Shown here: piece by piece, positions 8,352 to 17,303 of the stretch | Position numbering within the stretch: position 1 is the stretch's first letter | How the letters are laid out: each line of letters begins with the position of its first letter | Program-made: the position numbers and the translations under genes | Notes under the pieces: model-generated | Database searches by the model: none | Told to the model about the DNA's origin: nothing | What the model saw: only the letters and a program-made list of their open reading frames with translations | Assembly: GCF_026646375.1 (NCBI RefSeq) | Contig: NZ_JAIPPU010000008.1 | Coordinates: forward strand, 62,001-126,000 | Direction of reading: 5' to 3' | Origin: Acetobacterium wieringae | Lineage (GTDB): Bacteria > Bacillota > Clostridia > Eubacteriales > Eubacteriaceae | Length of the DNA stretch: 64,000 bases

Positions 8352-9854
8352 ATGGCAAAAAATATTATGTTTATGGGCACCGGGTCGTCAGTTGGAAAAA
8401 GTCTGATCACTGCCGCCATGTGCCGGATTTTAGATGACCACGGCTATCAGGTGGCGCCCTATAAATCCCAAAATATGGCCCTTAATTCATTTATCACAAA
8501 AGATGGCAAAGAAATGGGTCGGGCTCAGGTGGTTCAGGCCGAGTGTGCCCGGATTGAACCCCAGGTTGAGATGAACCCGGTGTTGCTTAAGCCAAATTCC
8601 GACGTGGGCTGTCAGGTTATTTTGATGGGAAAAGCCGAATTTAATATGGATGCCATGGATTATCACGCCCATAAACCCAAACTGGTGGAGATTGTGGTTT
8701 CGGCTTACAACTCCTTGGCGGAAGACAAAGATGTCATTGTCATCGAAGGGGCTGGCAGTCCGGCTGAAATCAACCTGCGGGATAATGATATTGTCAACAT
8801 GGGGCTGGCAGAGCTGGTGGATGCGCCAGTTGTGCTGATCGGCGACATTGATAAGGGTGGCGTTTTTGCTTCTATTTATGGCACAATCATGCTGCTGCAA
8901 CCCGAAGAACGGGCCCGGATTAAAGGTTTTATCATCAATAAATTCAGGGGTGACGTGGAATTGTTAAAGCCCGGCATCAAAATGATCGAAGATCTGGTCA
9001 ATGTGCCTTGTCTGGGTGTGATTCCTTATAAACGCTTTGTCATTGATGATGAGGATAGCGTCAGTGAACGGTTTGACAATAATTCCGAAGGCTTGATCAC
9101 GATTGGGGTGGTTTATTTGCCGCATCTATCTAACTTTACCGACTGCACCGCCTTTGAAATGCACCCCGATGTCAAGGTCGAATACTATCGAAACCAGCGG
9201 GAGCTGCAACTGGCCAACCCGGATCTTTTGGTTATTCCCGGCAGCAAAAATACCATCGACGATACCTGTCACGTGATTAACAGTAAGATGGGCGATGAAA
9301 TCCATCGGCTTCATGATTGCGGCATCCCGATTGTGGGCATCTGCGGCGGTTATCAGTTGTTGGGTAAAGAAATAAAGGATCCCTTCCAGGTCGAATCAAC
9401 CAAGGGCAGCATTGAAGGTCTGGGTCTTTTAAATATCGTCACCACCATTGAAGCAGAAAAGCGAACCGTCCGGACAGCTGGCAAGGTTCAGGGAAACTTC
9501 ATGGGAATGGAGCTGGCTGACATGGGAGTGGAAGGCTACGAAATACATATGGGCACCAGTGAAGCGCTGGATCATGCCAAACCGTTTGCCATTTTGGATG
9601 ATGGGACCATCGATGGCGTGATTGCCGAAGACGGCAACGTCATGGGAACCTATCTTCATGGTATCTTTGACAACGATGGCTTACGGGAAAAAATCATTGA
9701 AGCCCTGCGGGTTAAAAAGAATCTCGAAGCTGGTCCGGCGGCCTTCGATTTTAAAGCCTTTAAAGAAGAACAATATGATTTGCTGGCCCAGACGGTGGAA
9801 GCAAATCTGGATATGAATAAAATAATGGAAATCATTGGAGAAATAGAAAAGTGA
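8352..9854 (+). CDS. cbiP: Cobyric acid synthase (glutamine-hydrolysing)
   Basis: Amidates the b, d, e and g carboxyls of adenosyl-cobyrinate a,c-diamide using glutamine and ATP. The 500-residue length fits CobQ/CbiP. The N-terminal P-loop-like domain has GTGSSVGKSLITAAMCRIL and QNMALNSF; the C-terminal glutaminase has the nucleophile C331 in GICGGYQLLG and H436 in GTYLHGIFDN. AGAGGAGA precedes the ATG. The partner that makes its substrate, cbiA, is not in this window. The stop overlaps the GTG start of cbiB. Confidence 0.96.
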   Translation: MAKNIMFMGTGSSVGKSLITAAMCRILDDHGYQVAPYKSQNMALNSFITKDGKEMGRAQVVQAECARIEPQVEMNPVLLKPNSDVGCQVILMGKAEFNMDAMDYHAHKPKLVEIVVSAYNSLAEDKDVIVIEGAGSPAEINLRDNDIVNMGLAELVDAPVVLIGDIDKGGVFASIYGTIMLLQPEERARIKGFIINKFRGDVELLKPGIKMIEDLVNVPCLGVIPYKRFVIDDEDSVSERFDNNSEGLITIGVVYLPHLSNFTDCTAFEMHPDVKVEYYRNQRELQLANPDLLVIPGSKNTIDDTCHVINSKMGDEIHRLHDCGIPIVGICGGYQLLGKEIKDPFQVESTKGSIEGLGLLNIVTTIEAEKRTVRTAGKVQGNFMGMELADMGVEGYEIHMGTSEALDHAKPFAILDDGTIDGVIAEDGNVMGTYLHGIFDNDGLREKIIEALRVKKNLEAGPAAFDFKAFKEEQYDLLAQTVEANLDMNKIMEIIGEIEK

Positions 9855-10864
9855 ATCTGATAGAAGGACTTCCCTTGGGGTTAGGGGGAGGCTTTTGGTT
9901 TTTACTGATCCTCATCGGCGTAGTGTTGGATTGGCTGATCGGGGATCCTTCCTGGCTACCCCATCCGATTATCGCCATGGGGAAAACCATTGGCTTTTTA
10001 AATAAAAAACTTAATCACGGCAAGCATCGCAAGGCCAAAGGGTTTTTGCTGTTATTTTTAGTGCTGGGTCTGACTGGGGTGATTGTTTTTGGACTGCAAT
10101 GGCTTTTATATAGAATCAACATTTATCTGTACATCATCTTTAACCTTTATTTGATTGTTACCGCCCTGGCAGCTAAAACCCTGGCAGTTGAAGTGCAAAA
10201 AGTGATGACCGCCTTAATGGGTGGCGATATTGAAGTCTCCCGGGTTCAGGTAGGCTATCTGGTTGGACGGGACACCTCGGAACTCAAAGAAAAAGAAATC
10301 ATCCGGGCGACGGTGGAAACCACCGCCGAAAATACCATTGATGGGGTCCTTGCACCAATTTTCTATCTGCTTTTGGGTGTTTTGATGCCGGTGCCTTGGC
10401 TTAATCCCGTGATGCTGGTAATGCTTTATAAGGCGACCAACACCTTGGACTCAATGGTCGGCTACATCCAGGAGCCTTATAAGGACTTTGGCTATGCTTC
10501 GGCAAAATTTGATGATCTCATCAATTGGATTCCCGCCCGCATCGGCAGCATCTTTATGTTGGTTGCCGGAATGTTTTTGGGCTATACTTTCAATGATGGC
10601 TGTCGTATTTTTAAACGGGATCGTCACAACCACAAGAGTCCCAACTCGGCCCACCCCGAATCGGTGGTGGCCGGCCTTTTAGGTATTCAGTTGGGCGGCA
10701 CCAATCAGTATTTTGGACAGGTGCTGGAAAAGCCGACTATCGGTGACCCCAAAAGCCCACTGGAAATTCTCGATATCCGGGAAACCATTACGATCATGTA
10801 TGGTAGTGAGGTTGTACTGATGGTTTTTGCCACCATCATGGCGGTGATTATTTTTTCTTTATAG
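9851..10864 (+). CDS. cbiB: Adenosylcobinamide-phosphate synthase, membrane protein
   Basis: Attaches the aminopropanol (or its phosphate) arm to cobyric acid at the membrane. The start is GTG 9851, overlapping the cbiP stop (GTGA). The 337-residue protein has several hydrophobic segments (WFLLILIGVVLDWLIG near residue 15, LLLFLVLGLTGVIVFGL, IFYLLLGVLMPVPWL) and the family motifs DWLIGDPSWLPHPI, GRDTSELKE, TTAENTIDGVLAP, and NSAHPESVVAGLLGIQLGG. It works with the CobD-type enzyme encoded next. Confidence 0.95.
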   Translation: MNLIEGLPLGLGGGFWFLLILIGVVLDWLIGDPSWLPHPIIAMGKTIGFLNKKLNHGKHRKAKGFLLLFLVLGLTGVIVFGLQWLLYRINIYLYIIFNLYLIVTALAAKTLAVEVQKVMTALMGGDIEVSRVQVGYLVGRDTSELKEKEIIRATVETTAENTIDGVLAPIFYLLLGVLMPVPWLNPVMLVMLYKATNTLDSMVGYIQEPYKDFGYASAKFDDLINWIPARIGSIFMLVAGMFLGYTFNDGCRIFKRDRHNHKSPNSAHPESVVAGLLGIQLGGTNQYFGQVLEKPTIGDPKSPLEILDIRETITIMYGSEVVLMVFATIMAVIIFSL

Positions 10865-10909
10865 ACGAATTGGTAAAAGCAGCGAAACTAAAATAATGGG
10901 AGCGACACG

Positions 10910-11956
10910 ATGAATAAACACGGCGGATATCAGGGTGAGAATAAAAATATGCTGGATTTCAGTGTCAACATCAATCCTTTGGGAATACCTGAGGGAATCC
11001 GAAAAAAACTGATTGCCGGCATTGATGAGTTGGTAAAATATCCGGAGATCACCGGTGTGTCAGCGATAAAAAAGATTGCCGATGATCTGGCGGTGTTGCC
11101 TGAAAACATCATTCTTGGCAACGGCGCCATCGAGCTGATCTATCTTTTTGCCCGCAGCATCGGGCCGGGAAAGGCACTGATTGTCCAGCCAACCTTTAAT
11201 GAATATGAACGGGCCTTGAAACTTTACGGCTGGGAGGTCATTCATCACGTTTTATCAGAGACAGACCAGTTTACCATTGACCCGGAAGCATTAGCGGCAG
11301 TGATTAAAAAGGAAGAGGCCCAGGCAGTTTTTATCTGCAATCCCAATAATCCCACTGGTCGGGTTTACGGCAGCGACTTTGTCAGAGCAATGTTAGAGCA
11401 TTCAACACCTGAAATCAACTGGTTTCTGGATGAGTCCTTTCTGGATTTTTCTGAGCAAAGTAGCAGTCTGGCATTGGTTAAAGAAGCAAAGCAGTCGGTC
11501 TTTATTCTCAAATCACTGACAAAGTTTTATGCGCTGCCAGGGCTCCGTATTGGTTATGGGATCGGAACACCGTCGATGATTAAGAAAATGGAAAACTTCA
11601 AAGAACCCTGGACGATCAATGCCCTGGGTTTGATTGCAGCTGTCGGGGTATATGATGAAAAAGACTATGCGGCCAGTACCAAAGCCTATATTAAAGCCGA
11701 ACGGCAGCGCGTTTTTGAAGCGTTAAACCAGATTAACACCATCAAGGTTTATCAAAGCGGCACTGATTTTCATCTCTGCCGACTGTTACAGGGAACTGTA
11801 GCAGAGCTGCAGATCGCCCTGGAAAAAGAAGGCATGTCCTTGAGAAGCTGCGAAGATTTTATCGGTCTGGATCATACCTATTTTCGGATCGCCATTAAAA
11901 AAGAAGCAGAAAATACCAAGCTGCTGACTTTTCTTAAAAACTGGAGGAATGAGTAA
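10910..11956 (+). CDS. cobD: Threonine-phosphate decarboxylase (CobD-type aminotransferase fold)
   Basis: A PLP enzyme of the histidinol-phosphate aminotransferase family. In B12 operons this protein is L-threonine-O-3-phosphate decarboxylase, making aminopropanol phosphate for CbiB. The 348 residues start HGGYQGENKNMLDFSVNINPLG, with ICNPNNPTGRVY in the middle and the PLP lysine K205 in KSLTKFYALPGLRIGYG. The call rests on the N-terminal HGG motif and on its place between cbiB and cobU; from fold alone it could be HisC. Its stop overlaps the cobU start (TAATG). Confidence 0.88.
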   Translation: MNKHGGYQGENKNMLDFSVNINPLGIPEGIRKKLIAGIDELVKYPEITGVSAIKKIADDLAVLPENIILGNGAIELIYLFARSIGPGKALIVQPTFNEYERALKLYGWEVIHHVLSETDQFTIDPEALAAVIKKEEAQAVFICNPNNPTGRVYGSDFVRAMLEHSTPEINWFLDESFLDFSEQSSSLALVKEAKQSVFILKSLTKFYALPGLRIGYGIGTPSMIKKMENFKEPWTINALGLIAAVGVYDEKDYAASTKAYIKAERQRVFEALNQINTIKVYQSGTDFHLCRLLQGTVAELQIALEKEGMSLRSCEDFIGLDHTYFRIAIKKEAENTKLLTFLKNWRNE

Positions 11957-12510
11957 TGGGACAGTTAATATTTGTCACCGGCGGTGCCCGCAGCGGCAAG
12001 AGTACCTATGCCGAAAATTTAGCCCGGGAATCAGGCCAGCCCGTGGCTTATATTGCCACCGCCATCGCCTTTGACGATGGTATGAAAGACCGGATTGCCA
12101 AACATCAGGCGCAACGGCCCGATCACTGGGGCACGATTGAACAATATAAGAATTTTCAGACAATTGCCGAGAATCCCATTTTTAAGCAAGCCAGGATCGT
12201 ACTTTTTGACTGTCTGACCGTGATGACGACCAATAACATGCTTGATTTTCCGGTCGATTATGATACGTGTTCAATGGAGACGGTCGACGAAATTGAAGCG
12301 GCGATCAAGCTGGAAGTCGAAAAACTGCTGGATGTCTGTCAGGATAAAACCTTGATTGTGGTTTCCAATGAGGTCGGTCTGGGTCTGGTACCAGCTTACA
12401 AACTGGGCAGTTATTTCCGTGACATTGCCGGACGGATGAATCAACTGGTGGCCGGTCAGGCCGACGAAGCCTATTTACTGGTAGCGGGTTTACCGATGAA
12501 ACTCAAATAA
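11956..12510 (+). CDS. cobU: Adenosylcobinamide kinase / adenosylcobinamide-phosphate guanylyltransferase
   Basis: Phosphorylates adenosylcobinamide and activates it with GTP in nucleotide-loop assembly. The 184-residue length is typical. The P-loop is GGARSGKS at residues 9-16, and H50 in RIAKHQAQRP matches the guanylylated histidine of known CobU proteins. VVSNEVGLGLVPAYKLG is another family block. It is the last gene of the operon and is followed at once by a strong terminator. The next enzyme, CobS, is not encoded nearby. Confidence 0.95.
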   Translation: MGQLIFVTGGARSGKSTYAENLARESGQPVAYIATAIAFDDGMKDRIAKHQAQRPDHWGTIEQYKNFQTIAENPIFKQARIVLFDCLTVMTTNNMLDFPVDYDTCSMETVDEIEAAIKLEVEKLLDVCQDKTLIVVSNEVGLGLVPAYKLGSYFRDIAGRMNQLVAGQADEAYLLVAGLPMKLK

Positions 12511-12521
12511 ATGACTACAGG

Positions 12522-12573
12522 AGCCTATTTGCGGCGCAATAATCATTGCTGCCGCAAAGGGCTTTTGTTTTGT
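12522..12573 (+). terminator. Terminator of the B12 operon
   Basis: Nested hairpin: AGCC pairs with GGCT outside, TTGCGGC pairs with GCCGCAA inside, closing on a short AT-rich loop, followed by TTTTGTTTTG. It lies 12 bases after the cobU stop. Confidence 0.85.
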
Positions 12574-12597
12574 CTAAAATAACAGGGAGAGCAAACC

Positions 12598-13296
12598 ATG
12601 GATCAAAAAGAAATAAGAGATGAATTAGTAGCTTTAGCCGAAGAAAAATATCAGAAATTTTCCAGTCGTTTGACACCGGGAACCGATACAATTTTAGGGG
12701 TACGCCTGCCAGCGCTTCGGAAGATCGCCAAACGAATTGCCAAATCCGACTGGCGGGTTTATCTGGAAACAGCTCGGGATGACAGCTTTGAAGAAACCCT
12801 GCTGCAGGGGATGGTGATTGGTTATATTAACGTGAAACTGGATGAGCGGCTGGCACTCATAAAAGCCTTCATCCCCAAGATTGACAACTGGTCAGTCTGT
12901 GATAGTTTCTGTACGGGTCTAAAATTTACAAAACAACATCAAGAGGAGGTATGGCTGTTCTTACAACCCTACCTCCAATCCAATGAAGTTTATGAGATCC
13001 GTTTTGGGGTGGTGATGTTTATTACTTATTTTCTGGAAGATCGTTATCTGGAGCCGATGTTTCGCAATTTCAACGCCATTGACTGTGACAACTATTATGT
13101 GAAGATGGCCGTGGCCTGGGCCATCACCAGCTGTTTTACAGTTTTTCCGGAAATGACAATGATTTATCTCAAAGCCAATGATCTGGATGACTTTACCTAT
13201 AATAAAGCATTACAGAAAATCACTGAGTCGAGGCAGATAAACCCGGAGGTGAAGGTGCGGATACGCTGTATGAAACGAAAAAAGAAATTGGAGTGA
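12598..13296 (+). CDS. DNA alkylation repair protein, AlkD-like
   Basis: The 232-residue protein matches the DNA alkylation repair (AlkD-like, HEAT-repeat) family: GVRLPALRKIAKRIAKSDWRVYL near residue 40, TLLQGMVIGY, FIPKIDNWSVCDSFC, and RFGVVMFITYFL. Members are glycosylases that remove positively charged alkylated bases such as 7- and 3-alkylpurines. It is monocistronic, flanked by terminators on both sides. No neighbour suggests a more specific role. Confidence 0.88.
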   Translation: MDQKEIRDELVALAEEKYQKFSSRLTPGTDTILGVRLPALRKIAKRIAKSDWRVYLETARDDSFEETLLQGMVIGYINVKLDERLALIKAFIPKIDNWSVCDSFCTGLKFTKQHQEEVWLFLQPYLQSNEVYEIRFGVVMFITYFLEDRYLEPMFRNFNAIDCDNYYVKMAVAWAITSCFTVFPEMTMIYLKANDLDDFTYNKALQKITESRQINPEVKVRIRCMKRKKKLE

Positions 13297-13353
13297 TCTG
13301 ATGAAGTCCTGATGACAAACGCACATAACTTAGGGACTGAACTGATTAAGCGT

Positions 13354-13390
13354 AACTGAGACCAGAGTCAAGACTTCGGTCTCAGTTTTT
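13354..13390. terminator. Terminator between convergent genes
   Basis: AACTGAGACC pairs perfectly with GGTCTCAGTT around a 14-base loop, followed by TTTTT on the + strand. It separates the AlkD-like gene from the convergent oxidoreductase gene and could act on both, more strongly on the + strand. Confidence 0.85.
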
Positions 13391-13407
13391 AACATATTGA
13401 TTAAAGA

Positions 13408-15324
13408 TCAGATATCCAATCCGGCATTATAACCGGCGGTGGTGGCGGTATAGAGGGTTCCCTGATTGGTGGTGCAATCACCAATACAAAAAACCGTATC
13501 AACAAGATTGGCAAATTTGGACACTTCCGACAGGTTTGGTTTTACCCCCAATGAAAGAATCAGGGTATCAAAAGGAACTTCTTGTTGGCCGGAACGTCCT
13601 TCAATCAGAACGGCATGATCCATGGCCTTAATCAGTTGATGTTCTGCCAGGATGGTCACATTTTCTTTTTTGAGCAGCTGGAGCAAAGCGGTCATCGGAA
13701 TTGGAGAAGGCTCAAGCATTTTCTTTTCGCTGACCATTTCGACAATCGTGACATGTTTGCCTTTTCGGGCCAGATCCAAAGCGGTTTCACATCCGGTTAG
13801 GCCACCACCGGCGATGACAACATTTTGACCGACGGAAACCGCTCCGGATTCAACATCACCGACCCATACTACGTCATCTCCTTCTAAACCGGGAATAGCT
13901 GGGATATTGGTTTCGGCTCCGACGGCAATAATCAGGGCATCTGGTGACTCGGCCAGAATGTTTTGTGGGGTGGCTTCAGTGGAAAGTCGCAGTGAAACAT
14001 TGGGGTGACGGCTGGTCATCCGGATCGCCCAGGCCAAGTAATTTTTAAGATCAGCCTTGAAATCCGGAGCAACCGCCAGCCGCAGCGTCCCCCCGAGACA
14101 ATCGTTTTTTTCAAAAAGAATCACCTCATGGCCCCGGTCACCGGCTGTTCGGGCCGCTTCCATCCCGGCGGGTCCGCCTCCGATGATGACCACCTTTTTC
14201 TTCTGATCCGCCAGCATATTGACATCTTTTAACTCACATTCGCGACCAGCCAGGGGGTTAACGGCGCAGGCCACCCGCAGTGGTTCCATACCATGGGTAC
14301 GATTCAGGCAGAGTACGCAGCGAATACAGGGACGGATTTCTGCTTCGTGTCCGGTTCGGGCCTTATTGACACTGTTGGGATCGGCAATTACGGTACGGAT
14401 CATCGCACACATATCCGCCTCGTTGTTTTCAATGATTTCGGACGCCAGTTCCAGATCAATGGAACCGACGGTGATGATCGGAACATGGATGCCCGGCGCT
14501 TTTTTTATACTGGCGGCATAATGGGCGTTATAACCACGTTTTAGATAGGACGGCTGGGTGGTGATCGGCACCATTTCGTCATCCAGGAGCATTCCGGCGG
14601 AGACATGAACCAGATCGACTTTATCCTGAATAATTTTAATGAATTCAATGGTTTCGTCCAGTTCGACACCACCGGGAACCAGTTCAGCGGCACTCAGGCG
14701 AAATTCAATGGCCAGTTTATGACCGACCTTACTGCGAATGGCATCGAATAATTCGCAGGCAAAGCGGGCCCGGTTTTCGATACTGCCACCATATTGATCG
14801 GTGCGGTGATTAAACAGGGGCGAGAAAAAATTACTGACGAGAATGCCATGGCCACCATGGATTAGCACCATGTCCATGCCTGCTTTCATGGCCCGTTCAG
14901 CGGCATTGGCAAACAGGGTAATCCAGTTTGTGATCTCTTCCTGGGACATCATGTCAATGGGTGATTTGCCTTCCTCGGGCATCTCATGTCCCATCGCAAA
15001 TCCTGCCAGTTCAATCGAGGCCTTGGCGCCATAACGATGGACTGTGTCGGCCAATACTGCTAAACCGGGTACCACGTTGTCATCGCCGATGTTTACACAA
15101 AAACCGTTCATGTGTCCAAAGGGCGGGGTGACCATGGATATTCCGACAGTAACAATTCCGGCACCACCTTTGGCCAGGGCCCGGGTCCACTCGATCAGCT
15201 CCGGGGTGACCAGCCCTTCCGGGGAAGCCAGCCGGGGTGCTGCCGGGGCAGTTTCGATCCGGTTTTTTACCATCATATTACCAATTTTAATCGGGGTAAA
15301 AATCTTTGTGTATTTAGAATTCAT
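13408..15324 (-). CDS. NADH:flavin oxidoreductase / 2-enoate reductase family (FMN, Fe-S, FAD)
   Basis: A 638-residue enzyme of the old-yellow-enzyme type with three parts. Residues ~1-320 are an FMN TIM barrel (IHGGHGILVSNFFSP, then NHRTDQYGGSIENRARF). A Fe-S site follows with C333, C336, C339 and C353 (C-x2-C-x2-C-x13-C). An FAD/NAD Rossmann part begins VVIIGGGPAGMEAARTAG at ~378, with a second dinucleotide fold at VVIAGGGLTGCETALDLA. Relatives reduce 2-enoates, dienoyl-CoAs or bile-acid intermediates, or demethylate trimethylamine; the substrate here cannot be told. It is divergent from a PucR/CdaR-type activator, suggesting regulation by a small substrate. The ribosome site is AGCAGGT. 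Confidence 0.9.
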   Translation of the reverse strand: MNSKYTKIFTPIKIGNMMVKNRIETAPAAPRLASPEGLVTPELIEWTRALAKGGAGIVTVGISMVTPPFGHMNGFCVNIGDDNVVPGLAVLADTVHRYGAKASIELAGFAMGHEMPEEGKSPIDMMSQEEITNWITLFANAAERAMKAGMDMVLIHGGHGILVSNFFSPLFNHRTDQYGGSIENRARFACELFDAIRSKVGHKLAIEFRLSAAELVPGGVELDETIEFIKIIQDKVDLVHVSAGMLLDDEMVPITTQPSYLKRGYNAHYAASIKKAPGIHVPIITVGSIDLELASEIIENNEADMCAMIRTVIADPNSVNKARTGHEAEIRPCIRCVLCLNRTHGMEPLRVACAVNPLAGRECELKDVNMLADQKKKVVIIGGGPAGMEAARTAGDRGHEVILFEKNDCLGGTLRLAVAPDFKADLKNYLAWAIRMTSRHPNVSLRLSTEATPQNILAESPDALIIAVGAETNIPAIPGLEGDDVVWVGDVESGAVSVGQNVVIAGGGLTGCETALDLARKGKHVTIVEMVSEKKMLEPSPIPMTALLQLLKKENVTILAEHQLIKAMDHAVLIEGRSGQQEVPFDTLILSLGVKPNLSEVSKFANLVDTVFCIGDCTTNQGTLYTATTAGYNAGLDI

Positions 15325-15449
15325 TTTTGACCTGCTTTCTTTTTGTAAATCGTTTACTTAAATTAATTCTATCAGGAATACAGACTAAAACAATGTCAAA
15401 AGAGCAAAAATTATCAAGTATATTTATTGCAAAATGACAATGAATGCAT

Positions 15450-15478
15450 TTGCTTTTTTATCCTTAAATACGTATAAT
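15450..15478 (+). promoter_or_regulatory. SigmaA-type promoter of the PucR/CdaR-type regulator gene
   Basis: TTGCTT (15450-15455) and a perfect TATAAT (15473-15478) are 17 bases apart, in the divergent spacer of 209 bp. A TTGACA on the minus strand (15399-15394) may be the -35 of the oxidoreductase gene, but no good -10 follows it, as expected for an activator-dependent promoter. Confidence 0.7.
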
Positions 15479-15533
15479 ATGAGCTAAAAAAAGGTTTAAA
15501 AGCAGTCGAAAAAATTACCAAAGCAGGTTAAAG

Positions 15534-16877
15534 ATGAAAAATAGTAACGACAGCAAAAATACATACCGAATTCGGGTGAAAAGCTTCAGAGATGATCCGG
15601 AAGAAAACCAAATGCTTAGAGCCCACTGTTCACAAAAACGGTGTTTCGAAGCAAAAAAAGCGAAACTGACCGAGGCATTATTATCAGGCGGTGGTCTGCA
15701 GCAGATTATTGATATTGGTTATCGGGTATTGGGAAATCCGATGTTTGTCAGCGATATGGGCTATAATGTGCTGGCATTTAATAAAAACGCGGTAGTCGGG
15801 GACCCGTCCTGGCCTGCCGCCAAATCGGAGGAAGAATTTGCAGCCTATGAACGGATCAAAAAACTCAATGACAGCGGTGTATTCGAACGGCTTTATAACA
15901 GTGAAAGCCCTTGTATTGAACACTTTGATTATGCTCCGACACGCTGGATGGCTACAAAAATTGCAATTAATGGAGAGAATATCGGACATATTGCCGTAGT
16001 GGAGGCCAACAAAACCTTTACGAAAATGGATTTTGAGCTACTGCAATGGTTGTCCAGAATCGTAGCCAATGAGCTGCAAAAAGAGCCGATTCGGAGTGGT
16101 CAATTAGCTGGCGAGTTTGAACATTTTCTAGTTGCTATGCTTGAAGAAAAAATCACGAAAGCAGAAACAATTAAAAAACAGGGAAACAAACTAGGCTTAA
16201 AAGCAAAAAAACATTGTTGTCTGGTTACGGTCAGTCCGGAGTTAGACACAGCAAAAGGAATGTCGCTGAGTTATCTAAGAAGCATAATCAACCGTATCCT
16301 GGGGACTGAAAAATCTATTTTGTATCAGAATAAAATTACGGCATTGTTACTGTGTGACAGAAAAGAAGCACTTTCGGGTACTGCTAAAAATAAGCTGATA
16401 GAATTCTTAACCAGTAATCAGATGAATGCCGGTGTCAGCGCTTGTTTTTCGGATTTGGCAAGGCTTAAAGACCATTACAATCAATCCACAAAAGCATTGG
16501 AATTGGGGGTCTCCATCAACCCCAAGCAGAAGCTTTTTTATTATGATGCGTACACATTTTATTATTTGCTTGAACTGGCGGGGGATCAAAACCGCTTAAA
16601 GGATTTTTGCAGTGGCGCATTAACTGATTTAATGGACTACGATCAAAAGTACCAAACAAATTACTGCCATAATCTGATCATCTATCTTCAGAACGATGGT
16701 AACGTGACCAAGACCGCCCAGTATTTTCAAATTCATCGCAATTCGATGAAATATCGCATCAAAAAAATCGAAGAAATTATGGCACTATCGCTGGCAGACA
16801 GTGAAATTAAATTTTCCTTGATGATGTCGTTTAAACTGCTGACTTATTTGGGTGATGAACTTTTACTGAAGGTTTAA
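15534..16877 (+). CDS. PucR/CdaR-type transcriptional regulator
   Basis: The C-terminal end has the helix-turn-helix typical of this family: NDGNVTKTAQYFQIHRNS followed by MKYRIKKIEEIM. Upstream, a middle region around residues 250-380 (VSACFSDLARLKDHYNQSTKA) matches the GGDEF-like part of CdaR-type regulators. The N-terminal ~190 residues look like a GAF/sensor part (GNPMFVSDMGYNVLAF). The 447-residue length fits. It is divergent from the oxidoreductase at 13408-15324, which it probably activates in response to the enzyme's substrate; that is inference from arrangement. The ribosome site is weak (CAGGTTAAAG). Confidence 0.85.
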   Translation: MKNSNDSKNTYRIRVKSFRDDPEENQMLRAHCSQKRCFEAKKAKLTEALLSGGGLQQIIDIGYRVLGNPMFVSDMGYNVLAFNKNAVVGDPSWPAAKSEEEFAAYERIKKLNDSGVFERLYNSESPCIEHFDYAPTRWMATKIAINGENIGHIAVVEANKTFTKMDFELLQWLSRIVANELQKEPIRSGQLAGEFEHFLVAMLEEKITKAETIKKQGNKLGLKAKKHCCLVTVSPELDTAKGMSLSYLRSIINRILGTEKSILYQNKITALLLCDRKEALSGTAKNKLIEFLTSNQMNAGVSACFSDLARLKDHYNQSTKALELGVSINPKQKLFYYDAYTFYYLLELAGDQNRLKDFCSGALTDLMDYDQKYQTNYCHNLIIYLQNDGNVTKTAQYFQIHRNSMKYRIKKIEEIMALSLADSEIKFSLMMSFKLLTYLGDELLLKV

Positions 16878-17303
16878 GCAAAATGCGAACACTTTGAATT
16901 TATTGATCACTGTTTTAAAAATTGAGCTATACGGGTTGCTTACTGGGTTAGGAACCTCTGCATGGTTGCGTGTCGAGTTGTTTTTTTGAATAGCGATTTT
17001 TAAACGCCTGACTGTTTGTTGGGCGTTTTTTTCTATCTTCTGTTTCCATTTAGTGGTACAATAAAGCCATTCGAAGCGATTGCATAAACAGAAAAGAAGA
17101 AAAAAAGGCAGAAGCAAGTCATGTTTATTATGGACATTTATTTCGGAGTGTCCGATTCCATGAGATGACCAGGAATTATTAGTTGAAGGTGAACAAGCTG
17201 TCGCTGCGATAAGAGAATCAGAGATAGAGCTGTTTCTTAGTAGTTGGTGCCTGGTTACTTGATTTGTTGATGAGAAATTGAGAACGGACTAGAAAGGTGT
17301 ATT
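16878..17303. other. Non-coding gap with a terminator and a possible gene remnant
   Basis: The first ~120 bases show nothing coding. A terminator lies at 17002-17033. After it, a 15-codon frame starts at 17121 (MFIMDIYFGVSDSMR, stop at 17166), and in another frame 17164-17262 reads DDQELLVEGEQAVAAIRESE and onward without a start codon. The two pieces read naturally if joined by a frameshift at ~17163, which suggests a decayed small gene rather than a live one. I do not recognise the family. Confidence 0.35.
17002..17033 (+). terminator. Terminator downstream of the PucR/CdaR-type regulator gene
   Basis: AAACGCC pairs with GGGCGTT around a 12-base loop, followed by seven T residues. It lies ~125 bases after the regulator's stop. 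Confidence 0.75.
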
